Positions 1-7,521 of a stretch of 34,317 bases of DNA are shown piece after piece. The translations under genes were made by a program, and so were the position numbers. How positions within the stretch are numbered: position 1 is the stretch's first letter; each line of letters starts with the position of its first letter. The notes under the pieces were generated by a model. That model worked only from the letters and a program-made list of their open reading frames with translations, did no database searches and was not told the DNA's origin. The DNA comes from Methanothrix harundinacea (GTDB taxonomy: Archaea > Halobacteriota > Methanosarcinia > Methanotrichales > Methanotrichaceae), in contig DAQG01000068.1 in NCBI GenBank assembly GCA_002502785.1, positions 1-34,317 on the forward strand. Reading direction: 5' to 3'.

Positions 1-8
1 TTAAAACT

Positions 9-1463
9 ATGCTGTTAAATGTATTTTGCTGTATGGTTTTAACGTTGCCGATTGGCATCGCAGCTTCTGAAAATATAGCATCCGGCGACACTTTGTCGGG
101 CGGGGATGTGGCCAAAGATATCGCAGTAGGCAACATCAGCACCTTCCGATCTGCTCTGGAGGCGGATGGGTTTATTGTACAAGAAGGAAATTTGAGCTAT
201 TTCGACATCATCGGCTTATATAATAAAGGCCTACTACAAAGCTGCTTCGGCAATAACCCTGCCACGCCTTACGTCGCTTTCTGGTTGCCTCCGGGACCAG
301 GACAGAGGGGAAGGAGCATCCTCGAAACTCCCAGGGGATTGGCGGTGGATTGGCATCTCAGACCCGATGAAGCAGTAGTTTACATCGGCAAAACCCCCCC
401 AGAATGCAGTTATTTCAGCTATCGAAGCTATGTATTTGACAAATTCTATCCCAACGAAGGCATATATAAGCGGATCTTCGGAGATCTGGGTGACGCGCTT
501 AACCTGAGGACGATTAATACAGAAGGGACGCCGGATGGCGTCGATGGTGATCCGTTCTACCAGACCACGCTCATCATATCCACCGCCGACAAGGGCATCG
601 ATGAACGCGTACGAAACGCGGCTGGGTCGGCGGGGTATCCCACGTCCATCATGAACACCGATGTAATCCCCTCATCCATATTGAATATGGGACTTGACAA
701 CAGTTCTGACACCTTCGCCTTCGTCATCCGCATGAACTTCTTCAAAGACGAGCTTGCAGGCGAGGCTTATGTAAATGATCCACCTGGCACCGTCCTTCGA
801 ATAACTCCCACAGAGCCAGTAACGCTCGATTCCTACAAAGTACCAGAGCTGAGGGTCCGTGGCACCGGGAACGCCAGCGAGCTGGATTTGATGCCAGACC
901 TAAACGAGCTGAGACGGGCGATCCTCGACAAATATGGCGATTTGAGTGCGACGGAGCTGGAAACCCATGTATGGCTTTACACCCCTCCACAAGGATATGA
1001 TGGCGTCCAGAGAGGGGTAAATGTCTTCGGCCCCAATCGAGATACGTTCTATCTCAACTCTACGCCCTTCACCTTGGGCGATGATCCTGACGAATTCCTG
1101 ATAGTTTACGGCGTCAACCACGCGGCGACGGGAAAGGCCACGTACTCGAATTTTGCCCTCTACGGGGCTGATATCCTGAACGGCGTGGGCTGTGTCAACA
1201 GCCAGGACCTTTCGAGCACTGCGGAGGAATACCTGCCGGGAAACCTCAATGCCAAGTACTTCTACGTTTGGGAGGTGGCTCGCAATTGCAACGGAGATCC
1301 GCACTGCCTGGAGATACCGTGGGGCGTCAAAGCCTATGGAATCGAGCTTGATCAGCCGGCATATGTGGGATTCAGAGGATATTTAGAGAAGAATATGACC
1401 GTGAGTTCGAGCTACGACGAGATCCTTTACGACAGGGTGATCAAGTTCAGCCCGACAAAATAG
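9..1463 (+). CDS. secreted protein of unknown function (484 aa, possibly longer at the N-terminus)
   Basis: I do not recognise a family. The first ~19 residues are hydrophobic and end in an Ala-Ser region, like a signal peptide, so the protein is probably exported. The rest is soluble-looking, with Asn-X-Ser/Thr sites, several Cys and no C-terminal membrane anchor. The ATG at position 9 gives a signal peptide without its usual positive n-region. The frame stays open to the left edge, and the codon two before the ATG encodes Lys, so the true start may lie outside the window. A short hairpin follows the stop, and the next gene is convergent. Coding is supported by length and composition only. 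Confidence 0.75.
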   Translation: MLLNVFCCMVLTLPIGIAASENIASGDTLSGGDVAKDIAVGNISTFRSALEADGFIVQEGNLSYFDIIGLYNKGLLQSCFGNNPATPYVAFWLPPGPGQRGRSILETPRGLAVDWHLRPDEAVVYIGKTPPECSYFSYRSYVFDKFYPNEGIYKRIFGDLGDALNLRTINTEGTPDGVDGDPFYQTTLIISTADKGIDERVRNAAGSAGYPTSIMNTDVIPSSILNMGLDNSSDTFAFVIRMNFFKDELAGEAYVNDPPGTVLRITPTEPVTLDSYKVPELRVRGTGNASELDLMPDLNELRRAILDKYGDLSATELETHVWLYTPPQGYDGVQRGVNVFGPNRDTFYLNSTPFTLGDDPDEFLIVYGVNHAATGKATYSNFALYGADILNGVGCVNSQDLSSTAEEYLPGNLNAKYFYVWEVARNCNGDPHCLEIPWGVKAYGIELDQPAYVGFRGYLEKNMTVSSSYDEILYDRVIKFSPTK

Positions 1464-1473
1464 GTCAGCCGCG

Positions 1474-1492
1474 GGGCGTTCTAGGGACGCCC
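1474..1492 (+). terminator. 6-bp hairpin after the secreted-protein gene
   Basis: GGGCGT and ACGCCC form a perfect 6-bp stem around a 7-nt loop, 11 nt after the stop at 1463. No strong T-run follows. It may mark the 3' end of this gene, which faces the convergent cooT-like gene. Confidence 0.3.
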
Positions 1493-1570
1493 GATCCCCA
1501 TATTTTCCAAAACTCAAATCGTGTCGGAGGGCAAAAACCGGGGAGATTGTCATTCCGGCCTACAACCGTT

Positions 1571-1753
1571 CTAAATCGGCTCCAAAAACGCCTTCTGGCT
1601 TGAGATGTTGACCTCGACGATCCTGCCCGTGGCCTCTTTCGTCCTGCCGATGATGTCCTCCATCAGGATCTTGTCTCCTCTGGCGGAGAGGACTACTACG
1701 CCCTCCATGAGGCTCTGGCTCTCGCCCTTCATGTAAACGGAAAGCTCGCACAT
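1571..1753 (-). CDS. CooT-family small nickel-binding protein
   Basis: This 60-residue protein matches the CooT-like family (formerly 'predicted RNA-binding protein', PF10133). It has an MC- N-terminus, a short beta-rich body and the family phrase 'LMEDIIGR'. In Rhodospirillum rubrum CooT, Cys2 binds nickel at the dimer interface, and the CO dehydrogenase maturation role is known only there. I chose the ATG at 1753 over the one two codons upstream because it places Cys at position 2 and gives a GAGGGA ribosome site with a 6-nt spacer. An AT-rich TATA-like stretch lies between it and the tRNA gene. The nickel role is inferred from the family. Confidence 0.75.
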   Translation of the reverse strand: MCELSVYMKGESQSLMEGVVVLSARGDKILMEDIIGRTKEATGRIVEVNISSQKAFLEPI

Positions 1754-1802
1754 AATCATTCCCTCGAAAAATCCCGGTCGTATCGAAAATTTAAGTAGCA
1801 GG

Positions 1803-1877
1803 CGGACCCGGTGGGATTCGAACCCACGACCCCCGGGTTAGAAGCCCGGTGCTATATCCTGGCTAAGCCACGGGCCC
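1803..1877 (-). tRNA. tRNA-Arg (anticodon UCU)
   Basis: On the minus strand a 75-nt cloverleaf can be folded. The 7-bp acceptor stem begins GGGCCCG and has one G-U pair. The anticodon stem CCGGG/CCCGG encloses the loop CTTCTAA, and the T-arm contains GGTTCGAATCC. Anticodon UCU reads AGA/AGG. CCA is not encoded. The gene starts 22 nt beyond the stop of the prefoldin beta gene on the same strand, so it may be transcribed with the superoperon. A T-rich run follows its 3' end. Confidence 0.95.
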
Positions 1878-1899
1878 GCTACATGACTGCAATCGAATT

Positions 1900-2262
1900 T
1901 CAGGCCGCCTCTGGAACCTTCTGTCCCAGGGACTGCTTGAGCTGATCCTGGAGCTGAGTGAACCGCTTCTGAACCCGTTCTTCCTGCTTTGCAAGGGTCT
2001 TCAGCCGCAGGTCGAGGACGTCCTTCTTGTCCTTGAACTCTTCGATCAGCTTGGCCCGATCGGCCTTGAAGAGTACCTCACCCACGCTCTTATAAATAAC
2101 CGCACCCTCGGAACTCGCTTCCAGCTCCTTGACTGCGGACTCCGTCTCCCGGAGGATCATCTCTATCTGGCTTTTCTGGCTCAGCAGCGCCTGAGCCTGC
2201 TGCTGGAGCTGCTGGAGCTGTGCTATCTGATTTTGTACCTGGGGTGGCAATTCGCCGCTCAT
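1900..2262 (-). CDS. pfdB: prefoldin subunit beta
   Basis: Prefoldin beta is a subunit of the archaeal hexameric (alpha2beta4) chaperone that passes unfolded proteins to the thermosome. The 120-residue protein has the expected long coiled-coil helices rich in Gln, Leu, Lys and Glu at both ends. Between them is the beta-hairpin segment around 'VYKSVGEVLFK'-like residues. The open frame extends 37 codons upstream, but the ATG at 2262 overlaps the TGA of the pcc1 gene by 4 nt and begins at the family N-terminus, so I take that start. It is the last protein gene of the superoperon. Confidence 0.95.
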   Translation of the reverse strand: MSGELPPQVQNQIAQLQQLQQQAQALLSQKSQIEMILRETESAVKELEASSEGAVIYKSVGEVLFKADRAKLIEEFKDKKDVLDLRLKTLAKQEERVQKRFTQLQDQLKQSLGQKVPEAA

Positions 2263-2486
2263 ACCAACACCATTTCCATTGCTATCTTGATCAATCTGAC
2301 CCACGTGTTCAGGGCGGCCCTTAGGGATACCACGTCCTCGCTCTCGACGCAAAGGCGGATCCCCTCCTCGCAAGTTTCGAGCCGGATCTCGCTCCTTTGT
2401 ACCAGATCCAGGGTCTCGGGAGCGAGGGCCTCATAGACCCTCTTGGGGTCATCCACCTCGAATACGAGATCTGCGCAGCCCTTCAT
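2259..2486 (-). CDS. pcc1: KEOPS complex subunit Pcc1
   Basis: This 75-residue protein fits the small archaeal Pcc1 family, an alpha/beta fold that dimerises and bridges Kae1 subunits in KEOPS. KEOPS makes the t6A modification at position 37 of ANN-decoding tRNAs. The sequence has the typical N-terminal beta-strand, a mid-protein 'SEDVVSLRAALNTWVRL' helix and a short C-terminal tail. It overlaps pfdB by 4 nt (ATGA) and the upstream Brix gene by 4 nt, so translation is probably coupled. The assignment rests on size, pattern and the usual gene order next to pfdB. Confidence 0.85.
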   Translation of the reverse strand: MKGCADLVFEVDDPKRVYEALAPETLDLVQRSEIRLETCEEGIRLCVESEDVVSLRAALNTWVRLIKIAMEMVLV

Positions 2487-2893
2487 ATATTCAGCCTGAG
2501 TATCAAGTCTTCGCCGTCGACGAAATCGATCCGGTGGTCGACGACCCTGATCTTCCTTTCGGCCACGCCGCCTGGCACCAAGTCAAGACCGAAGAACTCC
2601 GCCACATCGCGGGCCGACTTCCCGGTGCCCACCACCAGGGGTTTTTTCATCTTCAGCCTCTTTGATTCGCCTTCGATAGAAAGCGTGAAGCTGATGACCT
2701 TCTCCTCGCCACAAGACCTTCGAGCAAGTCCCGTGGGATTTCCGTGCCCCTCGACGATCACCATCCAGACCTCGCCCTCGTCGTCGAGGCCGGACTTGCC
2801 CCGGGTCATGTAGTCAGCGCAAAGAAAGCTCGCCAGGGTTCGCGCGAGCCTTCTCGCTCCCGGCGAGGGCCTTCTCGAGGTGGTAAACCGCAT
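2483..2893 (-). CDS. Brix-domain ribosome biogenesis protein (archaeal Imp4-like)
   Basis: The 136-residue protein begins with the Brix pattern 'TTSRRPS...R.LAR.L', followed by a 'Y..RGK' segment around residues 28-33. These are typical of archaeal single-domain Brix proteins related to eukaryotic Imp4/Rpf and thought to act in rRNA processing or large-subunit assembly. The middle 'VIVEGHGNPTGL' segment is also characteristic. Its ATG shares one base with the TGA of the upstream rpoP gene, and its end overlaps pcc1 by 4 nt. The biochemical role is inferred from eukaryotic relatives. Confidence 0.88.
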   Translation of the reverse strand: MRFTTSRRPSPGARRLARTLASFLCADYMTRGKSGLDDEGEVWMVIVEGHGNPTGLARRSCGEEKVISFTLSIEGESKRLKMKKPLVVGTGKSARDVAEFFGLDLVPGGVAERKIRVVDHRIDFVDGEDLILRLNI

Positions 2894-3030
2894 CAGACCG
2901 CTTTCATCCTCTTGACGGTGGTGGGCCTCTCCTTCATGAGGATCCTATGACCGCAGTAGGGACACCTGATGCCGCTGTACTCATAGTCAACCTCCACGGT
3001 CTTCTTGCATCTGGTGCACCTGTAGGCCAC
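2893..3030 (-). CDS. rpoP: DNA-directed RNA polymerase subunit P (Rpo12)
   Basis: A GTG start at 3030 opens a 45-codon gene. The protein has two zinc-ligand pairs, C5-x2-C8 and C23-x2-C26, and ends in a basic tail. This is the zinc ribbon of RpoP/Rpo12 (eukaryotic Rpb12), a structural subunit that helps assemble the Rpo3/Rpo11 platform. Length matches the family. The GTG lies 1 nt after the L37Ae stop, and the TGA overlaps the Brix ATG by 1 nt, so the gene fits exactly into the operon. Confidence 0.95.
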   Translation of the reverse strand: MAYRCTRCKKTVEVDYEYSGIRCPYCGHRILMKERPTTVKRMKAV

Positions 3031-3031
3031 T

Positions 3032-3313
3032 TTACTCAGCCTCCACAGCCCTCTTGACGGACCGAGCCACGGACTGTCCGACGGAGGTGACGGGGATGTA
3101 GGTTCCTCCGGCGAAGGTGTGACCGCACTTGGTGCACCTCCAGATACCGGTTCCCTCCCTCTTCACCTGCATCCGCCCGCACATGGGACAGTCGTATCTC
3201 TTCTTGCTCCTCTCCTCAATATCTGCGACCAGCTTTCGGATCTTTCTTCCGTACCTAGGCCCAAACCGTCCGGCGGACCTGGTCTTCCTGCCCTTCTTGA
3301 ACTTCTTGACCAT
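3032..3313 (-). CDS. rpl37ae: 50S ribosomal protein L37Ae (eL43)
   Basis: The 93-residue basic protein opens with a Lys/Arg-rich helix including 'RFGPRYGRKIR'. It carries a C4 zinc ribbon with ligands C42, C45, C60 and C63, which is diagnostic of L37Ae/eL43 in the archaeal large subunit. It starts 3 nt beyond the end of rrp42 and is followed after 1 nt by rpoP, the usual archaeal order. Confidence 0.97.
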   Translation of the reverse strand: MVKKFKKGRKTRSAGRFGPRYGRKIRKLVADIEERSKKRYDCPMCGRMQVKREGTGIWRCTKCGHTFAGGTYIPVTSVGQSVARSVKRAVEAE

Positions 3314-3316
3314 GAT

Positions 3317-4096
3317 TTATACTTCCAGAAACTTCTCCCGGATCTCCTTAGCCCTCTCACATGCTATATCAACGATGCGGTAGATGTGATCCTGACTTAT
3401 GAATCCGGGGCCGCTCTTCTGCATTCCGCAGACCGACCCGTCGGCGGTCGTTATAACCGTGAGCTTCGTGTCCGCCACCGACTCCTCGTCGGTGTCGGGA
3501 TCGAAGATTATGGCATCGCCGAACTCGACGGCCGTAGTGGCCACTGGCACGTCCTTCACCGGCAGAGGATAGTCCTCGCCGAGGCCGTACTGCTGGGCCG
3601 GAATCGTTGCCGTCATAAGAGCCGCGATCGCCCCAAGGCTCGAGGCGTCCATGAGATTTCCGCAGTCGTCGAGGACGTGAACGTCTATGAAGACTATCCA
3701 GACCTTCTCTCCCGGCGTGATGCAGAGGGATTCAAGGTCGATGGCACCCGATTCTCTTACGCCTCTGTCGACGACCCGGGCGAGCTCGATCCCCACCTCA
3801 TTGGGAGGTCCCGGTTCGAAGCTGGGCGAGGCCAGGGGCACAAGCTCAGCGTTGGTTATTATGACACCCTTGTTGGGAGTATCCGAGAAGGGCTCTCCCG
3901 GCTGGATCTTTACGCCCACTATCACCTGGGTCTTTCCGAGCTTCACAAGAGCGCTACCGTCCGCCTTCCTTATGGGTCCCGTTTCGAGAACGATCTCTCG
4001 GTACTCGTCGAAGGCCCTGCCGTCGGCCCTCTCACCCTTCAGCACCAGGTGGTAGAGATAGTCCTTTCGGATCTCCGCCATCACGACGTCACTCAT
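3317..4096 (-). CDS. rrp42: exosome complex protein Rrp42
   Basis: Rrp42 is the non-catalytic RNase PH-fold partner of Rrp41. Three Rrp41-Rrp42 dimers form the hexameric ring of the archaeal exosome, which degrades RNA 3'-5' phosphorolytically. The 259-residue length and the features 'KGERADGRAFDEYR' near residues 20-33, 'LVKLGKTQVIVGVK' near 50-63 and 'DDCGNLMDASSLGA' match the family. The ATG overlaps the rrp41 TGA by 4 nt, supporting the start. Confidence 0.97.
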   Translation of the reverse strand: MSDVVMAEIRKDYLYHLVLKGERADGRAFDEYREIVLETGPIRKADGSALVKLGKTQVIVGVKIQPGEPFSDTPNKGVIITNAELVPLASPSFEPGPPNEVGIELARVVDRGVRESGAIDLESLCITPGEKVWIVFIDVHVLDDCGNLMDASSLGAIAALMTATIPAQQYGLGEDYPLPVKDVPVATTAVEFGDAIIFDPDTDEESVADTKLTVITTADGSVCGMQKSGPGFISQDHIYRIVDIACERAKEIREKFLEV

Positions 4097-4863
4097 ATCT
4101 CTTCCTCCGACAAGCCCTCAACCTCGTCACAACTTTCCGGCTCGTCCATGGAGCTGTACCGATCGACCAAAACCTTCCGCTGGATCTCGTATATCTGCTC
4201 GCATCCGGCCTTCGCCATAGTTAGGGCTTTCCTGAACTCCTCAGGAGTCAGCCGCCCGTCCATCTGGAGGAGGGTGATATCCCCGTTCGGAGTCATGGCT
4301 ATCGGAACGTCTGCCTCCCCTAAGTTGTCTTCGATCTTCATGGGATCTAGGACGATCTCGCCGTCGACTTTACCGGCGGCGCAGGAGGATATCAGGCTTT
4401 TCATCGGGATTCCTGCGTCTGCAAGAGCCACCGAGGCCGCATTTATGCCGGCGGTCCTGGTGCCAGCGTCCGCCTGAAGCACCTCAACGAAGACGTCCAC
4501 CACCGACTTTGGGAAGTACGACGTCAGTATGACGGGCTCCAGCGCCTCTCTGCTTACCTTCGAGACCTCGTTGCTCCGCCGGTCGGGACCGGGCCGTTTT
4601 CTCTCCTCCACGGAGAAGGAGGCCATGTTGTACCGATACCGAACTATCGCCCGGGTGGCCTCCTGGAGATGGCGTGGGTGTACCTCCCTGGGCCCGTAGA
4701 CGGCCGCTATCACCTTGTTATCGCCCATCTCCATGTAGCACGAACCGTCGGCTCTCGCGAGCACGCCCACCTCGATCTTGATGGGCCGAAGCTCATCGGG
4801 CCGCCTCCCGTCGAGCCTAACTCCATTTTTGAAAAATGATAACTTCTCATCCATGCCGATCAA
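4093..4863 (-). CDS. rrp41: exosome complex catalytic subunit Rrp41
   Basis: Rrp41 carries the phosphorolytic active site of the archaeal exosome. The 256-residue RNase PH-fold protein has 'RLDGRRPDE.R' near residues 16-26, the Arg-rich segment around R95/R96 and R105, and a phosphate-binding GTR at 134-136. Asp179 and Asp185 are spaced like the acidic pair needed for catalysis in Sulfolobus Rrp41, so the enzyme looks active. The ATG at 4863 overlaps the rrp4 stop; a second ATG three codons downstream is an alternative start. The last ~15 residues are strongly acidic. Confidence 0.97.
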   Translation of the reverse strand: MIGMDEKLSFFKNGVRLDGRRPDELRPIKIEVGVLARADGSCYMEMGDNKVIAAVYGPREVHPRHLQEATRAIVRYRYNMASFSVEERKRPGPDRRSNEVSKVSREALEPVILTSYFPKSVVDVFVEVLQADAGTRTAGINAASVALADAGIPMKSLISSCAAGKVDGEIVLDPMKIEDNLGEADVPIAMTPNGDITLLQMDGRLTPEEFRKALTMAKAGCEQIYEIQRKVLVDRYSSMDEPESCDEVEGLSEEEI

Positions 4864-5555
4864 CTTCTGGCCTCTTTCTCCACTCTCAAGAACTCCAGTA
4901 TCCTGTCGGTGAGCCCCGTCGTGTGGGCCTCTTTCTCTATGATGAGTATCGTCTTCAGGGCCAGGTCCATGTCGTCGTCGTTTCCGTCGACCCAGATCCT
5001 GCCGTTCTGCCCCACGAAGATGTTGCAGTTGAGCTCCTTTTTCAGCATGTTAATCATGGAGCCGCCTTTTCCGATCAGCCTTGGAACCCTCGTAGGGCTT
5101 ATCTCCGCCACCCGTCCTCTCGTAAGGATGCCGAGCCTCCTGTCGTTCAAGGTGAGCTCGACCTTCATGGTGGAGTCGACGTCCTTGACACGGATCATCA
5201 CGGAGCTGCCTATCCGCAGATACCTGGACATCTCGTTCATCTCTATCTTTCTCGGCAGCTCGGATATGTGGAGGAGGCCCTCGTAAGGCGAGTTTATGTT
5301 GACAATCCAGTTTGAAAAGACGATGTCTTGCACGGTGCCTACCACCGTATCTCCCGGAGAGGGCACATACTTTCCGGCGAGAGGTATCACTCGCACTTTA
5401 TCCTTGTAGCTGCTGGCCATTCCGTAGAGGAGCGAGCAGACTTTCCCGTCCTTTACGTAAGTTCCCTCTCCCGCCTTTTTGGGGTCATCCGAGAGGAGGT
5501 CACCAGGCACAACCACGTTACGATCCATACGATCCATTCCAAAATCCTCGATCAA
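4860..5555 (-). CDS. rrp4: exosome RNA-binding cap subunit Rrp4
   Basis: Rrp4 sits on the Rrp41/Rrp42 ring and feeds RNA into its channel. The 231-residue protein shows an N-terminal domain with 'VVPGDLL', an S1 domain at about residues 64-135 ('GDTVVGTVQDI...GLLHISEL') and a KH domain from about 145 to 205 with a 'IGKGGS' GXXG loop. Internal Met codons at residues 7 and 10 are possible alternative starts. The gene follows SBDS after 4 nt and overlaps rrp41. Confidence 0.97.
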   Translation of the reverse strand: MIEDFGMDRMDRNVVVPGDLLSDDPKKAGEGTYVKDGKVCSLLYGMASSYKDKVRVIPLAGKYVPSPGDTVVGTVQDIVFSNWIVNINSPYEGLLHISELPRKIEMNEMSRYLRIGSSVMIRVKDVDSTMKVELTLNDRRLGILTRGRVAEISPTRVPRLIGKGGSMINMLKKELNCNIFVGQNGRIWVDGNDDDMDLALKTILIIEKEAHTTGLTDRILEFLRVEKEARS

Positions 5556-5559
5556 ATCG

Positions 5560-6264
5560 TCATCGTTTCAATAGCTTCGTCTCGGCATCGCCTTTGGAGA
5601 GCCGGTTGACCAGACTGTAAAACTCGTCCTGAAGCCCGGCCGGAAGCCGAACCACGCCGACCCACGATCCGTCGTTCTGCCACTGCTCTTTCTGTAGCTT
5701 TGCGAAAGTGGCGATCTCGCCGTAGGCCTTGGGGGCGTACGCCGGTGGTATCTTCACGGCCACGTCCACCTCTTCGAACCTTATCGGTATTATTGGCCTT
5801 ATGGCCTTCATGGTGACGTTGACCATCTCTTCGACGGATTTTGTGGGGTCGATGTTGACGCGAGCCTCTTCCATGGCGCGCTCGATCCTGATTGGTGGGT
5901 GGGGGGTCCCGGTCTGGGGGTTTATGGCGTTTCTTGCGATAAAGGTGACGACCTGCCTTCTCTTGTTCTCGATAATCCTCTTTCTCTGCTCTGCCGTGAG
6001 CTGGATCTCGCCCTTTTTGATTATCTTGGCAGCTATCGTCACAACGTCGGTGGTCTCGAAGGCCTTAGTCAGATCTTCCTCGGAACTTCTGTCGCCGCGA
6101 CTGGCGTTCTCGAAGATGTCCTCCGCAGCCAGGATCTTCTCGACGTCCACCTCGTCGCCCTGACGATAGGACAGAGCGCCTTCAGGGTCCACCAGAACTT
6201 CGAAGACCACGCCGTGGGTCTTGAGCCTGGCAGTCACCGCCTCCTCCAGGGTGACCATCCTCAA
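5560..6264 (-). CDS. SBDS/Sdo1 family ribosome maturation factor
   Basis: This is the archaeal orthologue of the Shwachman-Bodian-Diamond protein. In eukaryotes SBDS acts with EFL1 to release the anti-association factor eIF6/Tif6 from 60S particles. The 234-residue protein has the FYSH-type N-terminal domain with 'GDEVDVEKILAAEDIFENASRGD', a central three-helix domain containing 'QLTAEQRKRIIENKRRQVVTF'-type residues, and a ferredoxin-like C-terminal domain. It overlaps psmA by 4 nt. Archaeal SBDS is usually encoded in this exosome/proteasome operon. Confidence 0.96.
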   Translation of the reverse strand: MRMVTLEEAVTARLKTHGVVFEVLVDPEGALSYRQGDEVDVEKILAAEDIFENASRGDRSSEEDLTKAFETTDVVTIAAKIIKKGEIQLTAEQRKRIIENKRRQVVTFIARNAINPQTGTPHPPIRIERAMEEARVNIDPTKSVEEMVNVTMKAIRPIIPIRFEEVDVAVKIPPAYAPKAYGEIATFAKLQKEQWQNDGSWVGVVRLPAGLQDEFYSLVNRLSKGDAETKLLKR

Positions 6265-7013
6265 GCCTCTCCTTCACCTTCACCGCCTATCTGAGCCTTC
6301 ATCTCCACCACTCGAGCCGCTACGTCCTCCTCTTCGAGCTTGCGGAAGAGCTTCTCGTCGAGCTTGGTCACCCCGATCTCGGTGGTGGAGGCCTCAAACT
6401 TCCCCTCGGCGGCCTTGTAGAGGGCCTCAAGGCCCAGGAGTATAGCCTGATCGCAGTCCATATCTTCCCGGTACTTCTCCTCGAAGATCTCCATCACGGC
6501 GGCCCGGCCGGCCCCGATCCCCGTGGCCTTGTACTCGAGAAGAGCGCCGCTTGGGTCTGTCTCAAATAGCCTGACCCTCGTGTCGTCGGCACCGACGATG
6601 AGCAGCGACGTTCCGAAGGGCCTGACACCACCGTACTGGGTGTAGGTCTGCTTGAAGTCGCAGATCCTCTTGGCCAGGACCTCGACCCCTATGCTCTCGT
6701 CGTAAACGAGCCGGTTTATCTGAGATTCCACCCTGGCCCGGTCAATCAAAACTCTCGCATCGGCGACTAGGCCCGAAGTGGCAGCGCCTATGTGCTGGTC
6801 GATCTGGAATATCTTCTCTATAGACTCGGGTTCCATCAGCCTGCTCGTTATCCTCTTGTCCACCAGAACCGCCACACCGTCGACCGCCTTTATGCCCACG
6901 GCGGTGGTGCCTCTCCTCACGGCCTCGCGGGCGTATTCCACCTGAAACAGCCGCCCGTCGGGGCTGAATACTGTTATAGCCCTATCATAACCCATCTGAG
7001 GTGCCATCTGCAT
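6261..7013 (-). CDS. psmA: proteasome subunit alpha
   Basis: The alpha subunit forms the outer rings of the archaeal 20S proteasome and gates entry to the beta-subunit proteolytic chamber. The N-terminus 'MGYDRAITVFSPDGRLFQVEYA' region (given here only as a family landmark) and the internal 'TYTQYGGVRPFG' are diagnostic. The open frame extends upstream to 7037. I chose the ATG at 7013 because it gives the usual MQMAPQ- alpha-subunit start and a 250-residue protein. With that start the gene overlaps the 3' end of the rpp14 gene by 29 nt. Confidence 0.97.
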   Translation of the reverse strand: MQMAPQMGYDRAITVFSPDGRLFQVEYAREAVRRGTTAVGIKAVDGVAVLVDKRITSRLMEPESIEKIFQIDQHIGAATSGLVADARVLIDRARVESQINRLVYDESIGVEVLAKRICDFKQTYTQYGGVRPFGTSLLIVGADDTRVRLFETDPSGALLEYKATGIGAGRAAVMEIFEEKYREDMDCDQAILLGLEALYKAAEGKFEASTTEIGVTKLDEKLFRKLEEEDVAARVVEMKAQIGGEGEGEA

Positions 7014-7521
7014 CAATATCCTCTCCGCACAAATCAAAAGAGGTCAGTCCCACGTATCGTGTGCCTGATCCTTCAGTTATCTTCCGGTCGTCTGGACAGA
7101 GGTCGATCTCCCGACCAATAACGCGCACCACGGATCCAGAAACTGGACCTAAATCGACTCTTCTCTTATTTTCGTCGGGCTGTAAGATCGATTGCGGTAT
7201 ATACTTTTCTGTCGCGGTTTTGATGGAACCTGAAATCCCTCTAACCCTTATCGCAGCTCTCGTCCCCCCCACCGAGTTCACGGTGGCAAGAAGCGCCCTG
7301 CACTCTTCAGTCCTCGAATGGGTGCAGCGGAGAAGGCCGAACCTACCGTCAAATGTGATCATCCGGAGCCTGTTCTCGGCAGAACCGAGGTCGCCGAAAA
7401 GTGATGTTTGAGCGGCCCGGATCTCTCCGATAAGATCTCCTCGTTTGACCCGGTCCTCGGCCTCCAGCTCGAAGGCGATGTACCTTCTGCGATCCCGGAG
7501 GACCGGAAGCCAGCTTCTCAA
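6985..7521 (-). CDS. RNase P protein subunit Rpp14/Pop5, with C-terminal extension
   Basis: The core (about residues 1-112) is the Pop5/Rpp14 family: 'LPVLRDRRRYIAFEL' at the start and 'GISGSIKTATEKYIP' at its end. Pop5 binds Rpp30 and the catalytic domain of RNase P RNA in tRNA 5' maturation. I prefer a TTG start at 7521, whose TTGA overlaps the Rpp30 stop by 4 nt and begins at the family N-terminus. An ATG at 7548 would add 9 Gly/Cys-rich residues. About 65 residues follow the core, longer than usual for archaeal Pop5, and the tail overlaps psmA by 29 nt. Confidence 0.85.
   Translation of the reverse strand: MRSWLPVLRDRRRYIAFELEAEDRVKRGDLIGEIRAAQTSLFGDLGSAENRLRMITFDGRFGLLRCTHSRTEECRALLATVNSVGGTRAAIRVRGISGSIKTATEKYIPQSILQPDENKRRVDLGPVSGSVVRVIGREIDLCPDDRKITEGSGTRYVGLTSFDLCGEDIDADGTSDGL

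Noticed and set aside
3119..4477. 452-codon plus-strand open frame
   Set aside because: It lies antisense to rrp42 and rrp41, whose protein families are unmistakable. The translation is low-complexity and unlike any protein.
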